Part shown: positions 11,325 to 25,310 of the stretch, piece after piece | Layout of the letters: the number at the start of each line of letters is the position of its first letter | Numbering within the stretch: position 1 is the stretch's first letter | NCBI GenBank assembly: GCA_001687465.1 | Contig: LVLI01000229.1 | Location: forward strand, 186,001 to 250,000 | DNA length: 64,000 nucleotides | Source: Halocafeteria seosinensis | Taxonomy: Eukaryota; Sar; Bigyra; Bicosoecida | Direction: 5' to 3' | The notes under the pieces: model-generated | What the model saw: the letters and a program-made list of their open reading frames with translations, nothing else | Told to the model about the DNA's origin: nothing | The model's database searches: none | Made by a program: the position numbers and the translations under genes

Positions 11325-14300
11325 TCACTGCTCTTCTTTTTCTGGAAAGAAAGATTGCGAACCCACGTTTGAGGGAGAGTCTCGAGCTGAAGGCGAAGTA
11401 GGAGACTCGGTGCCTCTGGAAGATGCGCTACGTTTCCTGTTGCTTCGGAAAGAACTTGATCTTCTGAGGTTTTTCAACGAATTATTTTGGTTCTTGAATG
11501 CTAAAGATCGCTCTGTCGTTTCATCCTTCTTCGGGGCTGCTTTCTGATCGGTTACAACAGAGGGCGTGTAAGCACGTTTGAAGAATTGCCTCTGGCTGTT
11601 GGAGATCATGTGCTGACGAAAATCATTCTTCTTCTCTTGAATATTTTCTTCGCGGGCTGTATGAAGTGTTTCAATTTTACGCAAACGTCGGATCTCAGCT
11701 AAAGCCTCCTCCAACTGTGCTTTGTACTCGCGACCCTCTTCCACCACTCCGGCTGAAGTGCTTCGGCCCTTATTTCTATTGGGCTGTGGCATTGCAAGAG
11801 GGTTGACTTGTGTATCATAGCTATCATCCACAGATAAAGAAGTTGTAGATGATCCACATCGCAACAGCTTTTCAGATCTGGTGGAGCCAATATCTTCAAT
11901 TTTCCGGGCCTTCACTTTCTTCCCGCACGAGAACCACGCAGTAATCATCAGCGCTGTGTAAGGACGGAACGTACTCAGAAGTTCAAACGCGAGTACCAAG
12001 ACGAAGTATACGCAGCTCAGCGTTATCAATACTACGGTGAGTATACCTAACGTCTCGAATTCGGCCTCATGCCGCTCCCTACGCTCCCCTTGGAATCTTC
12101 CTGATAAGAACATAATACCTGATAGATTCACCAGTAGGGCGCTTCCAAGTAAAACTGATTCAACCACATTGTAGTCAGCAAGGGCCCGCACAATTGGCTC
12201 CGACACCGGGATACCGTCCCTAGCTTCTTCAAGAAGTTTGTGTTGAGCATTCATCGTGTTCGCCTTTTTACTAGCCCTTTCTTTCGACGCGCAGGCATCA
12301 AGCACTGACTGTATCTTCATATGCATTTCATCGCCTTCATGAACCTTTCGTTGGTGCTCCTCCAGCACTTCCTGATATTGACGTTTGCTCATATAGGGGA
12401 TATGCCGAATGTGCATCGCGAACGAAGCAAACACCACCAAGAGTGACATGCCCAGTTGATACGTTGGAGACGTCCTGAACATCAATGCTGTAAACGCAAT
12501 CAACAGTTTTCTCATGAGAATCAGCGTGATCCAGTACCATTTTCCAGGCTTGAATAAGTAATAGAGACGTTGGTACCTTCGGCGGAACACATAGTGTGGA
12601 TTGGTAATTGGGCTCTTCCCCTTGCCATGTGCTCGGAGGATCTGGTCGTGCTTCGCTTTCTCTTTATTCCGACGAAGGAAGACGAAGGAACCGATAGGAA
12701 ATGACAGGACGTACAAGAATGCTGTTATCAACGCCAACGGCAACAACAGCTTCACGTGAACATCAGACTCTCCGCAAATAATGTTGGTGTTTCCGGCCAT
12801 GTACAAGTTTCCGTCAGGTGGATCAGTTGGGCTACAGTTGAACACGTCCAACGTCATCCGAGCGAGAAAGAGGTACAGAACATACATTATAATAATCATT
12901 GTTGCTATCAACGCGTTCAAGTGGGTATGCCGCTTACTCGCAGGACGTTTTAGTACCCATAACTTGTAGAGGTAGTGTACACAGTACAACAGCCCTAGCA
13001 GTACAGCCGCTGCCAGTGGAACTGCCATGGTGGCCATCCATCGAACCTCGTAAGGTGGCGCCGGCTGGACATAACATTCCGGAGCAGCCAATTCCAGGTT
13101 AAAATTGAAGAACGACAATATCTGTAAAGCACGCTCCATCGAGCTTGGCCATTGTACCCGGGTCCTCGCAAAGATCGCCACCACTTGGAAATAGTCTAAA
13201 CCAATTGTAAACGCTGCAAGCTGAATCTGTTTAGCATTGATTAAGTAGCCACCAACTGTAGCACCTATTGCCGCCACTGCAAACATAACGCCGAGCAACC
13301 AAGCATGTTTTGGACAGGGCTGACATTCACCATTGATCCGAAAATGAGTTCCATCGGAACACATGCTGCAGCGCGTGGAAGTGTAGCCGTCGGCACACGT
13401 ATTGTTGCCAGTGCACGCAAACTTTGGCTCGCAGGCCAGGAAAACAGGACATTCATCGCGCCCTTGACGCTTTTTGTGGCATCTACCCGAGGGGGTTGTA
13501 TCATTCACTCTCCAGAATCCTTCTTCCGAGTACACCAGGTCGAACTTACGCTCACCGCCGGGACATACTGCTCCGACCTCCTCATCCGGACAATACAAGC
13601 AAGACTCGCCTTCCAGCCCATACCAACTGGGCTCGCATCGACTCACAATGAACTCGCGCCACTCGGGGAAGTTTACCTGTCGTTCTGCAACCGTAAGGTT
13701 GATACTTTTGGGGCCCACTTTATCACGTTGCATGCGACACTCAATTAGCGAATCACTTTCTACGAAGGCGTTTTTACACGGAATACCACTCAAGAGTACA
13801 GAGACCGACTTCGTTGCCGGTCCAAAGTTTTGACCCTCGATAATGATCGGTTCGCCTTCCGCATCAGGGGTATTTGGTTTAACAGCTATTATTCGAGGCG
13901 GATCGTATGACATTGTGGCAGTCTTCACTGAATCCACGTTTCCAACCACCACCTTCGTGGTTAGTTGAGTACCAATTCCTGCAGGCAAGCTACAATATAC
14001 TTGATCATGTTTCATAGCACTGACTAACGCTTCCGAGATGATGCACTCGGCATTTCCAACAAGTACCTCAACAACTCCTGCGGACGGTCCGAAGTTCTTA
14101 CCCAGAATACGAAGTGGAACATTACCCGAGGCAGGGAAACAATTTGGGTACTCGGTCATGCAGTTTTCTTGGCCGTTTACAGCTGTAATACATCTTTCAA
14201 AAGGAAGACAAGTTCGGCTTGTTTGATAGTCATCGTTGGCCCGGTCAACTTGGTAAACTTCAGGAGGATCATATACAAATGTTAGCGGTGCCAACAATCC

Positions 14301-17300
14301 CGCACTTGGGCTGCTCCAACCATCAACAAGAATGCTCACTTGGTTTTCTCCATACCCTTGAGGGAGCTCGAAGGTGACCATAGTATGGTTAAAGGATGCT
14401 CCGGCAACCTCCTCATCGTCAAAAATTACTTTGCCGCTAACTCCAAAATTTTCACCTGTGACGACCACAACAATGGGAGTATCGGAGTCATCCAGACCCG
14501 AGGTGGGATTCTCGCCTGTGAGGGTAAAGATGCTATCCATGTTTGCCGGTTTGTACGAGAGGAGTGTGTTGTCCGATACAGTCTGTCCGTCGACGGTGAC
14601 GACTACGTCAATTTGATCCCCTTGTCCATTGGGCGGAATACATTCGATTTCGTGGTGATCCGAGCGAACTACTGTGCATGTTTCTCCGCCAACAAGTACT
14701 GATATGTCTGGTGTATTAACAGAATGTGGGATATCTGGCCCCGTTGCTGGTCCGAAGTTACCCCCGCGAATGAATATTCTGTCTTCATCAGGGTCAATCA
14801 GTGTAGGAATAGATTGCGGTTCTATATCACTCAAAACGGGCTTATCGAAACTTATTGTGAAGCTGTCTTGGTTACTAGTCTGCCATGTGTAGAAGGTGGC
14901 CGGAAGGTCGGTACCCGAACCCTCTGGCAGGATGACACGTAACATTCCATGACCGTGGTATGTGATGTTGACAGTGCCTAAACCGAATACGTCCAAGTTC
15001 GTATCCTCCTCTAGGGTGCTTGATCCCAAATTGAGCCCTTGAATAAGTAGTTCACCACCCTCGGTGGGAATCTTCTCAGCAGACACCTGAATTTGTCGGC
15101 CCGCTAAGACAGCGGCACATTCCCTCCCCTGTCTGACATACACGACTCGTTCCAGGTTATCAGGTGCTAGCTGGACTAAGCAAACTGTAGGAGATGCATA
15201 ATCAATTGTGAACTCATTGTCTGGGGAGGAGACTTCGTTCACCTCTATGTTAACTGAAAGCTCTTTCCCAACATTCTCGGGAGTGAGACACGTGATGTTT
15301 GCGCGCCACACACCGTCATCTCCCTGAACTGGATTGAGCGGTGCCTTAACTACGCAGTCTCTCCCGCCGATATCAATCTTGATATCCGCAATATCTGTCT
15401 GAGGGTCGATTCCTTGAATGTCGAACAAAGTAAGTTCCTCATTCCCACTGGTGTTAAAATCGGGCCAAGTGACGTAAGCCTCCTGACCAGCAATCCTCGG
15501 TGCAACTTTTCCAAACTCCTGTATTTCTGTGGCTTGGGGCTGATCCAAAACTTTGAGTTGGAGGCTATACGACTGTTTAAGTTGATTGGGAATCGTCATG
15601 CGTATCTGATTATGACCGTAGTTTTCCGGCGCGACGTCCACTACCTCCCCGTCTACATAAATTGATGCGCAGCAAACGCTACTGCCACAGGATTGCCCTC
15701 CGCAAAAGTTCTCTCCATCAATAACTACTTCAAACTCCCCTCCCATGGGCACCCTGGGAGCGATGTTCGAGATTTTAGGACTGCTATACTCGAACCAAAC
15801 AGGACGAGATATTTTGTCTCCCAACTTTACCATAACTGCTCGACTAGCGCCAAATCCTTCGGGAAGGATGAAACTGATCTCCTGCAGCTCTGACCCGGAG
15901 TCAACCCACTGAATATCCGCAGATGCAATCTGTGTTTCGTGAATGCTCTCCAACCATTCCTTTAGAGCATCCCCATTAATTCCTTGCTCACTAGCCATGG
16001 AAGCGTACTCGGTTGGGTAAGCGTGCTGGATGAGGAAGAAAGCGTCGAGAGTATTCCCGATTTCGTCAGTGAAAGAGTTCTCTTCAACTAAACGAGCGAG
16101 TTTGCCCTCATTGTCCATAAGAATAGATATGTCAAATTGCTTTAATAGATTCACTCCGAAGTTGTACCCTCGTACGAAGATCCGTGGCATACTCCCATGT
16201 ATTGTCTCGAAGCCTGTGGGACCGCTCTCGGGTGTCATTGATTCAATGGTCGGAGGAGCGTAGTTCGTGCTCGCTGTACTCCGCTCACTTCGCTGCCCGG
16301 CAACACCGACAATCCATCTATGGTTACTACCAGACCCTTTGTCTACGCGGCATCGTATCCGCGTATGATTTAAAACACGGCAAGAACTGGCAACGTGCTC
16401 GGAACCCCGATGTCCGAATGACACTTTGTCCAATAGATCCCCATGAACGCTGGGAATACCAAAGTTTTCCCCAATGATGTCAATTTCGTCTCCACCGAGG
16501 GTATTGAGGGCATTTGGGTCGGATCCATCAACTCCTTCAAAACCTGTCACCATTGGAGGAGAATAGCCAGTGGTAGAAATCTCCGAGCTTTGTTGACCTA
16601 CAGTTACTGTCCAGAAATGGTCGGCACCGGCTCCGGGGGCAGTTAGGCAACGCAAATTAGCATCGTCGATCGATACGCAAGTTCGGACTACGAATGTTTC
16701 ATTTCCTTCGCCATACGATACCCGGTCCGGTATGGTCCCGGGTGGGCCAAAGTAGCTTCCGCCAACGATAACTTCCTCATCACCGCGCGTGTCGAAGTCG
16801 TGAGTTCTTTGTCCTATAGGCTCGAAGCGTCCTCGTCGATAGGTAGCAATGATGGGTGGGTGATAATTGCTAACATTTTCCAATGTTCCGGAAGTTTGGT
16901 TGCTAACAACGACTTTCCACTGGTGGTCCTTTCCAACTCCTTCAACCGTAGTACATTCCATCAGGGTGTGCGCGACGTCGAGGTCACAGTCTGTCGCCTC
17001 ATATTCCAAGTTTCTTCCATAGAAGACACGTATCGGCAGCGCGTAATGCCACCGAGGCCCAAAGTTGATTCCCCTCAGCAGCACAATTTCGTTGCCTTTA
17101 GTATCAAGGTTAGTTGGTACACTGCCCAGGATATCCGTTACGGCAGCCAGTACAGGAGGATCATATGAAAGAGCGTACTTCGCGTCACTGCTTTCCGACT
17201 CCAACCCAGATACTTCTATTCTCCAAACATACCCCGTCCCCACTCCCGCAGGAATGTCGCACAAGGCCACGGTATGGTTGTGGGAGTCTGCTGCACATGT

Positions 17301-20300
17301 GCTGAACAGACTATACTGATCATTCTCCATGTAGGCCCGGATAGGATGCCCCTTGGGTCCAAAGTTCGTTCCAACTAGCAGAACTGCTTCAGCTACTCCT
17401 TCGGTAGAAACAACATCGACTAACTTCACCACGCCCTCTATATTGGGGAGGGCATATGACGGAAGATCACTAGGCTCAAACCATGCAGTCTCCTGTGCCC
17501 AATCAGCGCTTTCGTCTCCCAAGATTACCTTAAAACGGATTCCTTCTCCAGTCCCTTCAACCGTTTTACAGGTTACTTGACCGTCTGATACAACTTCGCA
17601 TAAAACTGCACTGTGCGTGTCTCCTTCGTCATTATTATATAGTACAGAAACTGGTGTAGGGACTTGGCCACCGGTACCACCGTGGATTGTCGTTGTGCCA
17701 AGCCCCTCGCAGGCTAGACTGAATGCCTGACCACCCTGGGTAGAAGCCATACCCGGCCACGAGTGAACATCAACGATTTTCGGTGCTATATAGGAGGATG
17801 TCAGCTCCGGTGCTGTGTAAGTATCTTCGTCGACCTGAAGCGTCCAAAGAAGATTTCGTCCAATCCCAGCGGGCACCGTGCATCTTATCCCAGTATTATT
17901 CCAGACATGGTTCTCTTCGCTATACTCGCGATTGCACGAGGCATTTGTACGGATTTTCCCGTCGCTACTCCGCATTGAAGCTGACACTCTAGCCTCCCTC
18001 CAAACCGGACCTAGGTCAATTCCCACAAACTCAGCTGTATCGCCACCAAGTGTAGAGTGCAGGTCAACGTTGAATTCGTTGACCACCAAATCGTTCACAT
18101 TCTTCACATAGATTGTAACATTGGCATCAGAAGTCAGTTCGTCCTCATCTTCGATTTGGACGACGGCGCGGTGCAATCTAGTTTCCTCATAATTAACGCT
18201 CATACCCGGTGCAAGTCGCAGCTCCTTACCGGAAAACGTTAGCAGATCCGGGACGTCACTCCATAGCACTCGGTATGTATAGCTTACTTCTCCGTCTACA
18301 GGCGTGCGGTGAGTGAACGAAAGATCGGACAAAATTGCCTCCGAGTCGCGAATATCCTCCTGGATCGTAACCTCATACACTTCAAAGTCAAAAACTGGAG
18401 CACTATGCACAAATTCCACGAAGAGCTCGTATTCGAATTCATCTCTCAGTGAACCCTCATCTGTCACTGTAACTTTCACCACGTAATGCTTCTTTATATT
18501 GTAGTCCAAATCTACAACCAGGGTTAAATTGCAACGGGCCATGTGACCATTTTGGGAAAATACCAATGGTGCGACGCCCACCGGAGCGACGGTATCTGTG
18601 TCGTCAACCAATGAGACACTGAATTCCAGGTTACCGCTGCTTGACTCATCCGGATCGAATGCTTCAATCTCCGCGAGTATTACTCCTGTCTGGGAGTCCT
18701 CTGGTAGCCGTATCACAGGATCTAGAGGTACGTTACGGAATTCAGGTGACTGCTGGACATTTGCGACAGTAATGTTGAGTCTTCCAGGTTCACTTTCTCT
18801 GTTCGTCTCGTCAATACAAACAACTTCTAGGATTCCTTCTCTATGCTGCATGCTGAAATAGTCAAGTTCCGACGGAACTGCCGCTTCTACTTCTCCAGTG
18901 GAGGGATTAACTCTAAAAAGACTAGAGAACTCGAGAGGAGAGCCGCCACGACTGCTATATCGCACGGTACCACCATTGGGATCATTGCACTCCAGCTTAA
19001 AACCCGGAATTGGGCCTTTGTGGTGTTCTTCTATGCGAACGGGGTATGGTCTGCTCCCTGTCTCCGTGAAGTAGTCTGCAAAATCATTGATCCACCTTGG
19101 ATCAGCTTGAGCCTCTATAACACGTATGGAAAATGTGGCTTCCGTCGTTAAATTTGTCGAGTCCTTAACTTCTACAGTGATGTGTAAAATTTCACCAACT
19201 TGGATCCCAAAATCAACGCCCCCATTGTCTCCGTCCGAGCTATTGACTGGTCCTGCTCCCGCTGAGTCAACCAAAGGAAGAATAGTCCCATCGTCTCTGA
19301 TTGAGAGGAACGAGGGTCCATCCACGAGATGATATGAAACTGTGTCGTGAACGTCGGGATCTTCCCCTTTCACTGTTCCCAACTCTTCGTCCTGGCGGAC
19401 TACATCCATAGTGAAGTTCTGTACGGGTGGATAAAAGAGCGGGGGCTCGTCCACGTCTAAGATCGTAACTTTTAGCGAGGTAGTAGATGACACATCGTTT
19501 ACAGTATCTTCTACCTTGATGCTCAAGAGATAAAAGGGTTCAGGGTAGAGATCCTCGTAGTCAAGAGAATACCCCACCGCAACTAAAATTTCTCCATTGT
19601 TGCGGTCTACCGCAAATATATCTGAATGAGACAATTGCGTAAACCGAAATTCAGACGGCGCCGACGAATACGGTTTAGAAGTTCCCGCGAAGACATCGGG
19701 GTCATCAACATCAATGATGGCAAACGCTCCATCTCCGTTTGTTGTCAGCTCATTCACGAAAACTTCTTCGGTAGTAACTGCGGGAGGTTCGGGGATATCA
19801 ACAACAAAAATGGTAAAGGTTGCTTCAGTGGCCTGATCCGGAGAGGCTGCATCTACCGCACGCACGACAACAACGTATTTGTTGTGGTCTTCATAGTCTA
19901 ATCCGTTGGCACTAATTGTTAGTTCCCCAGACGTTTGCCCCAACGTAAACAAATTGTTATTGGAAGAACCATCGATCTCAACGACTTCAAAGAGCAATAG
20001 GTTATTCTCAATGTCACAGAAGTAAGGAAAGAAATTGATGTGGGCGTTCGGATCTAACTCGTCCAGGGTCAAATCCTCTGCAGGTTGAAGGTACCGAGGC
20101 GCCTGGTTTTGTTTCACTATATTTAAAGTGATTTCTGTCTCTTTGGAAACTGTCGGACCTGGTTTGTCGTCCACGTTGTTAGTTACCTCAGCTTTTACCC
20201 GCAGAGTGACCATCTCATCGTAAGTGTCACAGCTGCTGCAATCAGAGGATGCGCACTGAATTGAGATAAAACCAGTTTCGCCGGTCACTGATATTTTTCC

Positions 20301-23167
20301 GTCACTTGCGAGGGCGATCCTTTCTTCTGCCATACCTCGATTATTCACAGCGCTCACTAGCGTGAATGTAAATTCATCCCCATGCTCGTCAATTGCTTCA
20401 ATATTTCCCACGTCCCCGACCTCGCGCTCGTTAACATCAAACGCCAAAGTTGAAACTTGAGGCGCCTTACGAAGTGCCTGGACATAAACTTGTAGCGCGG
20501 TGTCGATATGTCCCGAGAGTCTATCCGCGTACCGAATTGGAAGAAAACCAGGCAAGGTGCCTGGATTACTGTAATCAAGATACCTGGGATCATTGACCTT
20601 AACGATTCCATCTTCTGAAACAGAGAACACTTCACAGGCAGTGTCGAGCCCGCAACCCCGTTTTGACGAGAAAATTTGGTCTCCGTCAGGATCCGTTACA
20701 AAGTCTTGGTGAAGGATTGTTTGTCGAACATTCCGGTTTTTGTCATCTTTTGTCGCAACAATAGTCCCCTTTTCTGTTCCTTCCACGACATAGAGGATAG
20801 GAAGTGTGTCCTTAACCCTTGGAGGACGATTCCTTTCCTTGACAGTAATGTGTATTTCCTGAATTAATGTTCCTACATCCTCAATTCTGCGGTCGCTGAC
20901 CAACACAGTGAGACTCATGGTGGATGGACCATCCTGCAGCTCCAAGGGGTCCGCTACTCGCAGCTGGCCAGAGCAACTATCTAGGTAGAACGGATGTCCG
21001 GCCTCACCAAGGGACCTACGGAACCTAGCGCTAGAATCAGTAAACGTAAAAGTCAGTTCATCGCCATCAGGATCTTCAAATATGTCACTGAGTGCATTCC
21101 CAACGGACTCATTGAAAGGTTGACCACGTCTAGCAGTGATTTCCAATGGCCCCGATTTTCCGTCAGTGCGTTTCGGGGCGGAATTGACAAATTCAACACC
21201 TACTGCCACGGAACATTCCTTTTCCAAGCGGATATTGTTATCTTCTTGAAGTACCCCTTTGAGCTGCACTTTGTACTTGTCACAGGTGGCAAACTGCAAA
21301 GTCTCTCCAGCACCTATCTGCAGCTGACCCTTCGTCTGAGTAATTGGACTGTTGGAGCTGTCCCCGTTAGGATAGTAAACTGAATTTTCGTCAACGGATG
21401 ATCTTATCCGAAATGGCGCATTCCCTGTAACGTCAGCTGTGCACAAAGTCCCATCCTTCCGTCGGCCATCCTCGAAAACAGAGGTTATCTCATACGTCAA
21501 ACTCTGATAAAGGGTTCTTACTTCCAAGTGCAGCATACTGCCAATGTCAAGGTCATTCTCTTTCGCTTCAGAAACTTCGGGGGCAAAGATATCTCTTGGA
21601 TTGTTGGAGCAATGCAAATCTTTCCATTTCAGTTTCACTGTCCGCAATCCCTCATGGCAGACGTAGTCGACAGAGCATTCCTGACATCCAGTTCGACGCG
21701 ATTTATCAGGTCCCTCCGGGGTTGTGTAGTGTCCTGCACCACAATGGTTTTGAAAGCCTTCAACGCAGTATTTGCGAGGATCGCCGTTAGAACAAGCAAG
21801 CTGTCTTGGTGAAGTGCTTCCTGGAGGGCAACGGAAACCATCGTCGCACTTTCCATTACATTCACTCGACGTCTGACCCTTGTCTTTTCCATATATGCCT
21901 TCACGGCATTTAAATCGTTCACCATTGTCACAATAATATCCAGCATCACAAATCTTTTGACTTGACCGATGCTTTTCATGCGCACTTAAGGGAGTGCTAT
22001 AATACCGCTGGCCAACTGATAGAGGGCCGTCACTTCCAGCAGGACAGTATTTTGTTTTGCTCCCACATGGTCGTTCATTTCCTTTAGCGGTGCCCGTAGG
22101 ACAGTACCAGCCGGCTGGGCACTGACCACTACAACTTCGGGAAGCCTCTCCAGCTTTACCGTAGCGTCCGCCAGGGCATTTTCCGCCATCTGTTCCTGAC
22201 GTGCTTCCGGCATCGTCACAATATCTACCCGCGGGACAGTTACGGCATTGATTTACGCTCCTCAGTGCCGTAGAAGCTCCGTAACGTCCAGCAGGGCATG
22301 CTGCAGTGCTTGTTCGACTTGTTCCATAGCGCCCCCTCGGGGCGGCGTCACAATGAGACTGGCGTGAGCTTGTTTGATAGTACCCCGAGGGGCACCCTGA
22401 GCATGCTGTGTTCCGACTTCCCGTTGAAAAGTATCCCCGCGGACACGATATGCAGCTATTTCTTCCAGAGTTGCTGTAGGTGCCTGGTCCACAATTCCGG
22501 CAGCTGGTTCTGCTGTACCGATACTGGCCAGCAGGACAGGAACGGCAGCTGTTCCACCGAGCTGAGCTAGTTTGTCCGGCTGCAAGATCCGAACCAGTAG
22601 AAATCAGTGTTTCACTTCTACTACCTCAACACTTGCATCACTTACAAGGGCAATTCCGACACCACCGACGACTGGCTTCGTACTTTCCCGCCGGACACGA
22701 ACTACAGCTTCGCGCTCTTGTTCCTGAAATTTGCCCCGCTGGACAGCTTCTACACCCTGACTGGCGGGAAGAAGGCTGATATTGTCCAGCCGGACAATTT
22801 CGGCACCCACGATTGCCTGATCCAGACGCGTATTGTCCACTTGGACAGTTTCGGCAGGAGGTGTAACCAATACTTGGGGCATACTGGCCAGACGGACATA
22901 AGCGGCAACTCCGACTGCTGTGGTACGAGGGTTGGTATCGACCTGTCTGCATTGACGGAGAACAGCAAAGTTTTCCGCGTCGAGCACCAATACTGCTTCA
23001 AATAGCTGACTTACTTGGCAGTGACAGCACTTATGCCAGTAATTGCTCCAATTGCTTTGATATCTTCCTGGGTGGCAATTCCACCTTCTCCAGGAACATC
23101 CCGCAGACACCACATCCAATAGGGTGAGGAAACTCAGAAGCAACAGAATAGACGAGCTTCCCGACAT
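11325..23167 (-). CDS. Copy B: giant cadherin/IPT-TIG multipass membrane protein (about 3902 aa)
   Basis: Three exons: 23167-23015, 22946-22646 (301 nt, phase 0 to 1) and 22579-11325, with introns of 68 and 66 nt; exon 3 was checked open from its acceptor. Seen in order: signal peptide (residues 1-22, LLLLSFLTLLDVVSA); Cys-rich CPAGQY repeats of GCC2/GCC3 (ephrin-receptor-like) type to about 475; cadherin-like repeats about 600-1650 (DPDGDELTF, LDYE, ILDVDEPP); about 13 IPT/TIG repeats about 1655-3130 (GENFG, GTNFGPKG, GQNFGPAT); Cys-rich stretch CEPSWYGLEGESCLYC; about nine hydrophobic segments about 3243-3686, including the block ARTRVQWPSS..FNFNLELAAPEC; a cytosolic tail with a coiled coil (EALAEIRRLRK) and a Ser/Arg-rich end. 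Known: cadherin and TIG folds are extracellular adhesion modules, and similar multipass C-termini follow GCC2-type ectodomains in protists. Inference: cell-surface adhesion or sensing. The ligand is unknown. The alternative is a TRP-like channel. Confidence 0.85.
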
Positions 23168-24699
23168 CGTTCCTGCAATTCGTTTTGGCGCACGGTATAC
23201 CCTGTGGAAAGACGAATCAAGTCGATGGGAATCTTGAAATCAGCTGGCGTAAGTTGTCGGAAATGGACAAAGGATTTCCGCCGAAGAACAAGCAGTATGA
23301 GGGTGCGTCTTCCTTCTTCAGAACATTCAACCTCTCTTTCTAACGTCGGCGCCCTTTCATTCCCATATACGGGCATACACTCTCCCATGAGGAACAACAT
23401 GCTCTTCTTGTAGGGTGAATAGACGTGTATGGAACAATGAGACTTTCCATCCCCTGGCGGAAAACTACCCTTCCAATTCCTTTGTCATGCTACAGAGCTA
23501 ACAACTCTTGATTCAAGCGGACCAGCTCAATGAATCATCTTCATGGATTTAGAACTGGCATATAGATGCGCTTCTTACCTCTTATGGAAGCTTCCAAATG
23601 CTTTAAGGCGCCGAATTCCGACTGCTTCTACGAGCCAGCAACAGCCAGAGATTCTCAACGAGGCTTTTCTAACACAAAGACAGGTTCAAAAGTAAAAGGA
23701 AAAAGAAAAAGGCTTCGTTCTCGTTCTTTCCTTAACGTTAGACGAATTGGGTGTGAACACCGACAAACGTAGACAAATAACTTTGACTGCAATATATGCT
23801 TGTTGAACCGACAGGGCAGAATTCCGTTGACAAAACCTGTATTTCCCTCGTCTCTTTTGTTGTTTCCAAAATGCCTTTGCTCCCCCCAAGACAGAACCCC
23901 TTCATCCTTTTTGTAGTTTCCGAAGGGCTGGATCCGCGCTGCTCGCTAGTCAAGTGCAGTACCTCTCCATCTCGGAGAGGTGGAGAGCCAAACGGTCCTT
24001 CATTGAGCTTATCATGGTGCACAGTAAATACATATAGTAAACCAAATGAATGCTTCTCCCACAATGGTGTGTCTTAGAGTTTGCCAGATGTTGCGACGGA
24101 CGAGCACAAGCTCGCAGCTCGCTATGCGAACTCCGCTGTCCGAGCCTCAAATTCCGACAGGTTCAACATGGGTGTGTCTGTGTAATTTAGCAAGTATAAT
24201 TCAAAATTCAGATGTCGGGAGTTGCCATATACCTAAATATACGTGCATCCCAACAAGTTATAGTGCCATGCATGCCTTCCAACGAGGAAAGTGAATCCGT
24301 CCTCCGCAAGGTGAGTCAGTGGAGTCAACAGCCAATCCGGCGGAGTCAGAGGTATGTATAGGTAAAGGAACATGCTATAGGTATGCATTTTTCCAGTAGC
24401 CATCGTTCATTTTGTCTGGGGAGAGTAAGTTCTGTCCCACACATGGAGGCTCTCCCGATAGTGCATAGCCTTACCAGAGTCATCAACTCCTCGCAAGGGT
24501 GGCGTTGTCGGCAGTGTTGGGCAGTCCACAACTTAGACCACAAATGCTTCAAATATTTGCAGTTTTCAGTAAGTATAGAGAAAACCAACGTCACTATTTA
24601 GTGGGTTCCCATTATAAACTTCCTAAGTTCTTCTTGCAATAGGCACTTAGCTGCTGTGGCAATCGCTGAATAGCCTACCAAAGAGTGATCAGTATGGTT
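23168..24699. other. Intergenic, upstream of copy B
   Basis: Only short, unconvincing open frames are present. It holds the presumed promoter of copy B and the second copy of the shared upstream element (24091-24176). Confidence 0.45.
24091..24176. repeat. Upstream element shared by copies A and B (copy 2)
   Basis: This is the counterpart of 11028-11100. It has TTGCGACGGACGAG at the start and TTCCGACAGGTTCAACATGG near the end, with several short GAGC/GCTC complementary pieces inside that could form small hairpins. It lies about 0.9-1.0 kb upstream of the copy B start. Confidence 0.4.
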
Positions 24700-25310
24700 C
24701 CCGAGATTTGCCCAGCTGGGCAATTTCTACATCCTGACTGGCGGTTAGAAGGCTGATATTGTCCTGCGGAGCAATTTCTGCATCAACTATTGCCTGATCC
24801 CGATGCGTATTGTCCGCTTGGACAGTTACGGCAAGACCTGCAGCCAGTACTTGGGAGGTGCATAAGGGGAAGTTTCGCCAGTACAGTAGTAGAGTGTATA
24901 ATTAATGGCCTGCCGGCTGGATATTCAAATGAACCAAGACTACATCCATGCACCGTGAAGACAGACAAGGCTACAGTACCATCTATCCCTATTGGATAAC
25001 AGCTCTCCACAAAAGGGGTGCGTCACAACCATCAAGTTTCGGCAACTCCGACTCCTACTTGTATGATAGCGAGCTAAGCGAGTTTGGTATCGGCCTGACT
25101 GCCGTGAAGTGGATTTACTTACTTGGCAGTGCCAACAGTAAACGTCTCTCGCCCCCTCGCCCCCGTTTGACATATTTTCCAGGATAACAGTCCGACCAAC
25201 TCCATCTCACACACACATATGTGACAGATAGCACTCTGCGGACACGACACCCGATAGAGTGAGGAGGCTCCACGGAAAATAAAGAGTATCATAGATGGCC
25301 TCCAGGTCAT
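24700..25310 (-). pseudogene. Copy C: decayed 5' fragment of the Cys-rich family
   Basis: Seen on the minus strand: a degenerate signal-peptide end (LLTLSGVVSAEC, about 25265-25230), an inserted stretch, then SWSDCYPGKY, a frameshift and CWHCQ directly before a GTAAGT donor. This is the same exon 1 end as copy B. A GGCAG acceptor and an exon-2-like piece (SGRYQTR, SRSCRN) follow, then after a gap CRSCRNCPSGQYASGSGNS and an in-frame stop, CRNCSAGQYQPSNRQSGC and CPAGQISGT. The similarity ends near 24700 and no exon 3 follows. This is a truncated duplicate with an insertion, frameshifts and a stop; it is not expected to be functional. Confidence 0.75.
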
